Of a DNA stretch of 64,000 nucleotides, positions 1 to 8,028 are shown piece after piece (the first letter of the stretch is position 1; each line of letters starts with the position of its first letter). A model generated the notes under the pieces. It saw only the letters and a program-made list of their open reading frames with translations, was not told where the DNA came from and made no database searches. Location of the stretch: NCBI RefSeq assembly GCF_028583425.1, contig NC_072800.1, forward strand, positions 11,855,001-11,919,000, written 5' to 3'. The translations under genes were made by a program, and so were the position numbers. The stretch is from Eublepharis macularius (taxonomy: Eukaryota; Chordata; Lepidosauria; Squamata; Eublepharidae).

Positions 1-490
1 AGGGAAGGGAAGGAGCACGCTCACCACTCTTCCTGCCTGGCTCACACCGGCTGCCTTATGGGGGCCTGGTTCATGGAGATGGCTCCTGTGTGTCTCCCAT
101 GGGTGGGGGCCATTGGCCTGAAGTGGTAGCGTGTGTCTGCCTCAAGACAACATTGGCTTTGGTGGTGGTGGTGGTGGTGGCCACTTGCTCTAGGGGAGGC
201 AGGGGCCAGAGGTTGTGGGAGCTCTCACTCACCTGTGTGTGGCTGCACTGGGGTTGGGGGAACCCAGGCCATTGGCCTACTGGGACTTTCTTTGGTGGCT
301 TTAATGGTGAATCCACCCCTGTATATACCAACTTTGAGCAAAAGCATAGAGAATTTTTAGGTTTCTTCCTTGGCAAGAATGTATTTGCGGGGGAGGGGGC
401 ATCCTTCTAGGTGGAACTTTTTAGATCATATCCAGCTTCTAGAAGAATTAATTAATCTTCTAGAATTAATTCTAGAAGATTAAAATCCCA
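1..490. other. unassigned DNA with a (TGG)n run and an AT-rich inverted repeat
   Basis: I recognise no gene. A (GGT)n microsatellite sits at 161-180. At about 435-482 the motif TTCTAGAA recurs in both orientations among AATTAAT blocks, forming a small AT-rich imperfect inverted repeat. The reading frames crossing the GGT run encode only poly-Val or poly-Trp tracts and are not credible proteins. Confidence 0.5.
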
Positions 491-736
491 CAACAACAAC
501 ATTTGATTTATATACTGCCCTTCAGGATAACTTAATGCCAGAGCAATTTACAAAGTATGTTATTATTATCCCCACAACTATCACCCTGTGAGGTGAGTGG
601 GGCTGAGAGAGCTCTGAGAGAGCTGTGACTGACCCAAGGTCACCCAGCTGGCTTCAAGCGGTGGAGTGGGGAATCAAGCCCAGTTCTCCAGATTACAGTC
701 CCACTGCTCTTAACCGCTACACCAAACTGGCTCTCA
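491..736 (-). repeat. tRNA-derived SINE, squamate type (family S1)
   Basis: Read on the minus strand, this starts with a tRNA-like head containing an A box (TGGTGTAGCGG-like) and a B box (GATTCC-type). It continues through the conserved 'TCACAGCTCTCTCAGAGC' body and ends in a 'GGGCAGTATATAAATC' tail followed by (TTG)n. Related copies lie at 25568-25831, 33692-33977, 51942-52185, 53083-53326 and, in part, at 29168-29262 and 60996-61120. It resembles the Sauria-type SINEs of lizards. It is a repeat and not a working tRNA gene. Confidence 0.85.
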
Positions 737-893
737 GTCTTCTAGGAAAAAGAACTTTGAGGAGTAGACTGGGTTGAGTTAGAAAGCTGCCTGTGAGGAA
801 GTCACAGAAGGAATCTGGGGCAGGGTAGAAAATAAAGAGGCAGGGATGCGGAAGGAAAGGAGCAGAATAGGAGCTAAAGTGAGAGGCATCTGA
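737..893. other. unassigned spacer
   Basis: Purine-rich single-copy-looking DNA between a SINE and a MITE. I see no coding or RNA feature. Confidence 0.4.
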
Positions 894-1050
894 GAGCCAA
901 GCTACAAGTGATGAATGACACTTGAACAGCAAGTGAACAGACTCACGTGTATTCACTACGTGATCAAGTGGAGTGCAAGTGGAGCACAAGTGAACAGGTG
1001 AGTCTGTTCACTTGGCCTTCAAGTATCATTCCTCACTTCTAGCTTGGCCC
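894..1050. mobile_element. palindromic MITE, GGGCCAAGCTACAAGTG family
   Basis: Long terminal inverted repeats open with a decayed GGGCCAAGCTACAAGTG and close with its reverse complement (CTTCTAGCTTGGCCC). The element is flanked on both sides by TGA, a three-base target duplication. It carries no ORF. Relatives are at 6552-6741, 13830-13897 (right half), 30943-31060 and 50302-50437. The terminal GGGCC and the 3-bp duplication suggest a PIF/Harbinger-like non-autonomous element, but the superfamily is inferred. Confidence 0.75.
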
Positions 1051-1637
1051 TGAGGAAGGGGCTTGGGGACAGTGGGGCATAGGGTTGCAAGGCTGCCTTG
1101 ACTGGGCTGCTGTGCCTCTAGGAAGAGAAGACCTGGCTCCTGCTACCATGGTAGCATTATAATCTGGTAATTCAACATGAGGGGCAAACTCAAGAGGTGC
1201 TGAATTTCACATTTGAATGAACTGGCCAATCCCTTGGCAGTTTCTAGTGTTATTAATATTCATACGGTTACTGGTGCCATTTGGATGTGGGGCTAAAATC
1301 GTCAGCTCTTGAAATCAGGGGAAAAAATATTCTGGGCAGAGCAAGAGTAATTTTGGGAGGGCAAAGCCCAGGTATTGTGGTAAATCTGGAGGCAGATACC
1401 AAGAATTTTTCGGTGGGTTTAGACCCCACCCCATCACTGGGTATTCACTTATGGAACATTGTTGAAAAAGGAGTTTGGGGTTTTCCCCTTGTTACTTTGG
1501 AAACTAGCCCCAAAGTAAAAAAGAAAATCATTCAGTTTAAGTCTGTTAGAGAAGTAGGTGAGATGCTAGAATAACCAGTGTGCAAAGGGAACAGCAAGCC
1601 AGTGTTTTTAATGAGACTGAAGGGCTTCTTGGAGATG
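1051..1637. other. unassigned DNA
   Basis: A 97-codon open frame (1281-1574) falls here, but it shows no motif I recognise. It is AT-rich and is interrupted on either side by stops. I treat it as chance. Confidence 0.4.
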
Positions 1638-1829
1638 GGCCGATTCCAGACGGCCCTCCCCATGCCGAAACGTTGCGCGTTGTCGTGCGGAAAACGCGAA
1701 ATATCGTGTTTTCTTGCGCGAGTTTTGCGCGATGTCGCGCAAAACTCGCGTGAGAAAATGCGATATTTCGCGTTTTCCGCGCAACGACACGCGACGTTTC
1801 GGCATGGGGAGGGCCATCTGGAATCGGCC
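1638..1829. mobile_element. CpG-rich, near-perfect palindromic MITE
   Basis: 192 bp in which almost the whole length pairs with itself: arms of roughly 94 bases meet around position 1733. The ends read GGCCGATTCCAGACGG and, inverted, CCATCTGGAATCGGCC. ATG flanks both ends (1635-1637 and 1830-1832), a perfect three-base target duplication. The arms are dense in CG and GCGC dinucleotides, unlike the surrounding AT-rich DNA. The open frames here are by-products of the palindrome. Confidence 0.8.
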
Positions 1830-3720
1830 ATGCTTTCCAGAGGTAAACACACAGCTGCCATTATTCCAAGTGCAAACCATGCACAGGGTTATGGCAGTGC
1901 ACTAAATTGTGCAGAGTGCTCCTGTACATGTGTGTTACTTATTGCGAGACCTCAGACGCACACCACTTCTTAATAAAGGAGATGCGACAACCAGTGTTTT
2001 GAGTGCAAAAACTTCATGGAGCACAAATCAACATTTCAATAATCAGTAAAGTGAAAGATGCATATTTTTGGTTCTGCAAATGGACTCTCCTATACTGGCT
2101 CTTTGTTCCTCTCTTGCTCTGAATTTTGATGTCGTTTTGGCTCTTTAATTACAAAAGGTTGCTGACCCCTATTAGCTAAAGGGAAAAGAACATCAGCACA
2201 GCGTGAAGGTCTTCCTTTTGATATATTGACGATTCAGTTGCAAAAGTAGCCAGTGCCTATTCAGAGCATTTGTTGCAATTTGCAAACAACATTTCTTCCT
2301 AATAATTACAATATATCCAAGTCGCTCACAGAAGAAAAACGGTCATATTTTTATTTATGCACTTTTTGGTTCCCCCTTATCCCACACCAGCTCAAAGTGC
2401 CAAGGGGGTGGCAACGTATGACTTACCGTTCGTGGCTGTCGTACGGCTAAGTGTGTTGGGCTGGGGAAAGCAATGGTGAACTACCCTGTAAAAACTTCAC
2501 CGCGAGACTCTGCAGATCTCTCGCGACGCGCTATAGGGCAGAAAGGCCTGGAGGGGGACGATCTGTGGAGTAGCCGAGGGTTGGACACGTCTGTGGGGCT
2601 TGGATCGGATCGGATCGGACTTTTTGGTTATTTTAAACCAAATGGCTGGTGTCGTTGACGCGCATGGCTATCAGTGCAGTCCTAAACAGAGATGCTTCAT
2701 TTTAAGTCTATGGAAGTCAATGGGGCCTAGAAGGATGTATCTCTGTTCAGGGTCGTACTGCACACTACCGGCCCATGTAATTATAACAATAGTCCATATT
2801 GCACAAGTAATGCAGGTGCTCTCGGGGAAGAATCTCACTGTCTGCAATGTGGGGTACTAGAGAATCCTTCATGAATGCAGCTTGATTTCTTCGGTGATGG
2901 ATGGCTAGATGGGAGACGGTTCTCGCTGCATCTGACCCTGAGGACGTCACGTCACAGGGGGCTCTGGCTGTGCAGCGAATTGTACCCTGGGTGGCTTATT
3001 AATACCTGCTGAAAGACAGAGCGGGGATGGGGAAGGGTGGCTAATGATGACATCTATGTGCACGAAAATGTTTGCCAACAGGTAATAATAATGTTAATAA
3101 ATCCCTGGCCCTTTCTGCATCTTGCCGTTCCTTGGTCTCGAGCTATTGGCATGCAAGGGAACGTCACCCAGTCCCAGCTGAGACTCACTGCGTGTTTGGG
3201 AGAGCTGCTGTTCGGCACTCGGAGACTCTCAACAGCAAAGAATTAATTTGGGAGTGAATTCTGGGCATGCAAGGTGTTAGGCAGGCTGCCAGAGCTGCTA
3301 TTCAGACTGCATACAGTGACAATGAGTCTGACAAAGTACAAAATTCCAGTCACTGAATGGAAGATTCCTTATTAGAATCACCATCTGCCAGATTGCGGGC
3401 AGCCAAAAGTTTGGCCAACTCATTTTAAACATTATAAACCACAGATTTACAAAAAACAAAACAAAAAAGAGCCATCGATGGAAAGCACCTTGATTGAGTG
3501 AAAGGGAAGAAAGGGGACATTTTTTCCAGCAATTTTCATTGTAGGAGTTAGTTTTTGTGCTCATATCCTAATGCCACACTTGAAATGTACTCATGCTTTA
3601 CCAAGGTTTATACCTGTGAGTCAATTTTACATTTTATAGCGTGGCAAACTTTAATCGATTTAAGCAACAAATTAATAGTTGACTGATCAGTGGAGGCAAA
3701 CTTCATCACAGAGAGCTAAC
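1830..3720. other. unassigned DNA, no gene recognised
   Basis: No repeat family or coding sequence that I can name. A short GGATC tandem (three units) lies around 2603-2618. The stretch around 2390-2620 is richer in CG than its flanks and could be the edge of an undescribed repeat. Confidence 0.35.
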
Positions 3721-3860
3721 CTTTTATTTATTTATCTATCTAAAACATTTGTATGCCGCCTTCTTACTTAACTAGGGTCCCCAAAACAGCAAACATTTAA
3801 AAATTTAAAACACTTTAAACAATTTAAATTTAAAACATTTTTCATAGTATAAAAATAATT
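3721..3860 (-). repeat. probable LINE 3' tail, minus strand
   Basis: TTTATTTATTTATC followed by 'TTTGTATGCCGCCTTCTTA' is the reverse complement of the 'GGCGGC...AAATAAATAAA' tails shared by vertebrate L2/CR1-type LINEs. No coding part is attached. The family assignment is tentative. Confidence 0.45.
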
Positions 3861-3955
3861 CCATTAATAATTCAGTTCTATTATTTATTTTTTCCAGCAC
3901 CATGTTGCTATGTTCATAGCAATTATGATTCAGTTATACCTGTAGTTATAAAGTT

Positions 3956-4700
3956 GTTGGGTTAGGGTTTTCAGGGCTCCTAGGCAACTGGGCGGGGAGC
4001 AGAGGCAGGCAACCTGGGCAAATGTAGAATTCCCAAGAGCCCACTGCTCATGGGCAAACCTCCAGCAGTTTGCCCTGTTGTCAAGCCTCCCAGTGATTGC
4101 CCACCACCGGTAGGCAACCCAGGCAAGTGGGCCAAGGACGTACTCCCAGCAGGAGTGATGATGTCACTTCCTGAAGTGACATCATTGCACTTTGCACAGG
4201 AACGCTCCTGTGCTTTGTAGGGGTCAATTCTAATCAGACCCGTGCGAAGCACGATGACATCACTTCCGGGAGTCATGTCTCTGACAAAAACCAGATTCTG
4301 CCCCCCCACCCCGCAGTAGCCTCTGGTGACCTGGCAACCTTAGGCAAATGCATGGGTCATGTTGTCCTGGTAGGGCATGACAATGTCACTTTGGGAAGTG
4401 ATGTCATCACGTTTGCCACAGGGGTGCTCCTGCGCTTTGCACTGGGCTAATTCTTTGAGAATCGGCCTTTGTGGGGGGGGGGGCAAAATCAGCCGCTTGT
4501 GAAGAGCAGGATTCCTGCGGCCAGTATGATGATGTCACTTTGGAAGTGATGTTGTCATTCCCTGCCTGGTAGTGCATGTGCCGCACATTTGCCCAAGTTG
4601 CCAAGCCACAAGTGTACTGTAATTTATTGACCGGAACCCTGCCCCAATTCTCCTTTTGGAAAGATAATTTAGGAGAGGGACTTATATAGCCAGGGTTCTG
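3956..4700. repeat. dispersed repeat with TGATGTCACTTC-type motifs
   Basis: This contains repeated short phrases such as GATGTCACTTCC, GAAGTGACATCATTG and 'GGGAGTGCTCC'-like strings in both orientations, plus 'GTAGGCAACC'. The same phrases recur at 34780-35090, 50990-51440, 57340-57700, 58500-58740, 59480-59560 and 63850-64000. That indicates a lizard interspersed family that I cannot name. Boundaries are approximate. Confidence 0.5.
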
Positions 4701-4949
4701 CTGGGTTACAGTGACGTATCTTGAGGACGGCATTTGCATAATCTCCGCAATCCTTTCTTGTTACAAAAAGCAGCATTTCGGTTCAGCAGTTGGAAGAGAT
4801 GCTGTTGGTCACATCGACACAAAAGGCTGCAAAGTAAGCAGAATATCAGGTTTGGTGCTGAAGAGAACATTGAAGGTTCATACAGTTAACAGTGGCATAG
4901 TCTGTTAAGGGCCTAACATGGCCCTTAACTTTGCTGGAAGTTCCTGAAC

Positions 4950-5356
4950 CAGGACTTTTTTTCTAGGAAAAGAGGTGGTGGAACTCAATGGGTTGCCAGC
5001 ACAGGGGGCAACTCTTGGCGGGAGGTGGTGCTCCTGGTACCACATGTGCACGTTCAAAGTGTGTGCACGCTCCCAGGACCAATGACATCACTTTGGGCCA
5101 GCTAGAACAAGGGAGGAGTTTTTAAAAGTTTAAATCACCCTTGACAAAAATGGTCACATGGCTGGTGGCCGCTGCCCCCTGATCTCCAGACAGAGGGGAA
5201 TTTAGATTGCCCTCTGCGCCACTGCAGCGGCGCGGAGGGCAATCTAAACCCCCTGCCCCTGTCTGGAGATCTGAGGGTGGGGCCACCAGCCATGTGACCA
5301 TTTTCAAGCGGTTCCAGAACTCCATTCCACCGCGTTCCAGCTGAAAAAAAGCCCTG
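4950..5356. mobile_element. hAT-type foldback MITE (CAGGGCTTTTTTTC family), copy 1
   Basis: Starts CAGGACTTTTTTTC and ends GAAAAAAAGCCCTG. Flanks TCCTGAAC and TCCCAAAC are a decayed 8-bp duplication (6 of 8 match). The middle holds an inverted repeat of the 'CTCCAGACAGAGGGGA' block around a short GC-rich loop. No transposase. It is one of about 12 copies in the window. Confidence 0.85.
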
Positions 5357-6551
5357 TCCCAAACTATACACACTTCTCTATATGTGTGTGTGTGGGGGGG
5401 GGGGGGGAAAGTTAATTAGCTTGTAAAAGACAGATATTTTTCTACAGGGCAGTCTGTACATTGCAGCATTAAGTGATCACTTTTCTAGGTACTGTGACAG
5501 CATTGTTTAAGATGGCCAAGCAGACAAGAAAATCTAATCAGAGTATTCCTCCCATCAGAGAATAATTGTCCTATTTTCCCCTTGTTTTCACTTTCAAAAT
5601 GAAATTATTAGCCCATCATTAGAGTGCTGAAGTCCTCCATTTTCTAATGTGCTTTGGGTATTGGAAGCTCAGTCTCTGATTAACCCTGATGAAAGAGGAT
5701 TCAGTGCTTAATACCGGACCGTCACTCTAAAATGAATGTTTGTTATACTCTGTGGCTAGGGATGCTACACCGTATTTTTGATCCTCTCAGCTGTAATTTT
5801 TAAGTGCTTTAAGTGGCATACCATTTATTATGGAGCCTCTCAAGGTTCCAGAGAAAATGTTCAAAATGTGTGTTCTAAAGACTAGAACCTATAGAACATT
5901 TGAAGTCTTAGGGTTTTTGTGTTCTATGATTTATTTTTTCCAGCACTGTGTCTCCCCCCCCTCCCTCTGTTTTGTATGTCTGTAGTATGAGCTGTTGACT
6001 GTGATTTCTGAGCATTTTGGCTTGGCAATATCTTGTGATCAGCCCAGTTGGCTGAAAGACAGCTGGGGGAAGGGGGACTTGTCACAATTCCCAACATGTT
6101 AATTGTCACACTTTCCAATTACCTTAATAAAAATATGCAAATTTGGAGTGGCACTCTAGTTCATAATACGCTTCCCACATGTCCCTTGGTGCTGCATCAG
6201 GTTCTCCCAATCTGATCAGGGAAACAGATATTATTTCAGCTGGGAAAATGGAGATTTTCTCACCGCCCTGGTAGCTTCTTAACTTTTATCGGCAATTTTA
6301 AAAAAAAAATGGCCCAACACCTGCAGTGGAAAGTCACTGGATCGTCATGACTGTCCCTTCTTATGGGCAAAATAGTAGTTCAGGAAAGGGACTTTTTAGC
6401 CAAAAAATGACCAGAGAGGGGAAAGGTTAGGCAACTCTACTGCAGCCTCCCTTCAGAATCTTAACCTACCAAACTAAAAAGCAGAGCTGAGGAGGAAAAT
6501 AAAATGGGACTCCATGTAAGGTGTTCTTTGAACCTCAGTACTGCAAACTTT
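5357..6551. other. unassigned DNA
   Basis: A (TG)n/(G)n run lies at about 5382-5407. No gene or repeat recognised in the remainder. Confidence 0.4.
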
Positions 6552-6741
6552 GGGCCAAGCTACAAGTGACGAATTACACTTGAACGGCAAGTGAACAGAC
6601 TCACGTGTATTCCTCCCTGTTCACTTGCGTTCCACATAGTGATCAAGTGGAGTGCAAGTGGAGCGGAAGTGAACAGGGAGGAATACACGTGAGCCTGTTC
6701 ACTTGCCGTTCAAGTGTAATTCGTCACTTGTAGCTTGGCCC
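6552..6741. mobile_element. palindromic MITE, GGGCCAAGCTACAAGTG family, full copy
   Basis: The best-preserved copy of this family. It opens GGGCCAAGCTACAAGTGACG and closes with the reverse complement. The arms of roughly 85-90 bases pair closely around 'GTTCCACATAGTGATCAAG'. TTT flanks both ends as a three-base target duplication. Confidence 0.85.
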
Positions 6742-7062
6742 TTTGATAGAGGATTTGCTCTTATGGAGCATTGGAACAGAAAAAAGTTATGAGGTAAATC
6801 TACTCTGCAACACTGTAAAACAGGAGCTAGGGGGAAAGCAACCAAAAGCATAATGCTAGAATTCTTGGGAAATTGTAATTTTTTCTTTCATGTTCTCCTC
6901 TTTGTTTTTTTGTTCAGTTATTTCTCTGATATGTATAACAATTCCTGCCTGTATAATGATGAAACAATAACATGCAATGAACATGACACTTTCAGAGTAA
7001 CACAATCAAAGAAAAGCACCTGGTCCAAAGAACTTTTTTTTGGCACCATCCCAGTATCAATG
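6742..7062. other. unassigned DNA flanking the LTR element
   Basis: AT-rich flank of the Gmr1-like insertion. It ends in CAATG directly before the LTR. No feature recognised. Confidence 0.4.
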
Positions 7063-8028
7063 TGTCACGCGGGCGGGCGCCCCCTTGTGGCGGGGATGGC
7101 GGCGGGTCGGCGCGGGACGCCCCCGACGGGTCCGTGCTGGGTCTTCGCCGGGAAACTGGGGAGGGCTCCCCGGGCGAGGGTTGGCCTGGCCACTGGAGCG
7201 CGTCCCCCTCAAGGCCTCAGATGGGCGGCCACCGTCTGGTCTGGCGCTGCCAGCCAGCAATTAGCTCCACCCGGCCAGTCACCCTTCTAACGTCAGGGTG
7301 AACTGGCCCAGTCACACGGGACTACTTCCTCCTCGGCCTGGGGTTTCACCTCCTCTAAATACCCCCTCTCCTTAGGGCCAACCCCACCCCTCCCTTCCAG
7401 TGCCCGCCCCCAGTGTCATTCCCACCACCTGGGCTAGGCGCGGCCACATCCTGCTGCCCCATCTGCCCTGGCCCCATTGGCTGCCTTGTCCCTGCTCCCG
7501 CCCCTCTTCCTCCTCCTCTTGTCCCCGGCCTCTTCCTCCCCCTCTAGCTGGCCTCGGCGATTGGCCGCACAGGTCGTCCTTCTGTCGGCTGCGCCTGCCT
7601 CCTCCCTTGGCCCTCTGGGAGTTGTAGGCCCCGGAGGAGCTCCACGCCGGCGCGGGCGTCTCGCCGCGGCCCAGCTTCCTGGGCGGCCGCTCCTTGCCTC
7701 GCTCCTGGCCGCGGCGTCCCGCCGGCGCGGGCCCTGGCTGCCGGGGCTGCGGCCGCGCCCGGGTTGACGGCCTCCTCCATCCGCGGCCGTTTGCCGCTCG
7801 GCGCCGGGTTCCCAGCCTCGGCGGGTCGGCGGCTGCGGCCGTCAGCTCTGCCGGGGGGGTGGAGAGTCCCTCCCGGCTGGACGGCGGTTCCGTGGCCCTG
7901 CCGGCGTCCCTCCCGGCGCATCTCCCGGCCGGCTCCGGGGGCCGTAGGTGGGTGTCGCCGCGGGCGGGGGCGTGGGAGGGGGTGGGGGCCGCGGAGTCCG
8001 AGGCTGCGGCGCCGCCGCCCCTCGGACA
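7063..8028 (-). repeat. 3' LTR of the Gmr1-like element
   Basis: Begins TGTCACGCGGGCGG and ends CCTCGGACA on the plus strand, so both strands show TG...CA ends. It aligns without gaps to 12407-13372, with 22 substitutions in 966 positions by hand count (19 transitions, 3 transversions). Long open frames inside it come from high GC and are not genes, although the pol frame runs into it as far as 7544. Confidence 0.95.

Noticed and set aside
90..410. 106-codon frame at the left edge
   Set aside because: Contains a poly-Val run from (GGT)n and has no recognised motif.
1608..1973. Overlapping frames on both strands with near-identical peptides
   Set aside because: Caused by the palindromic MITE, whose two strands read nearly the same.
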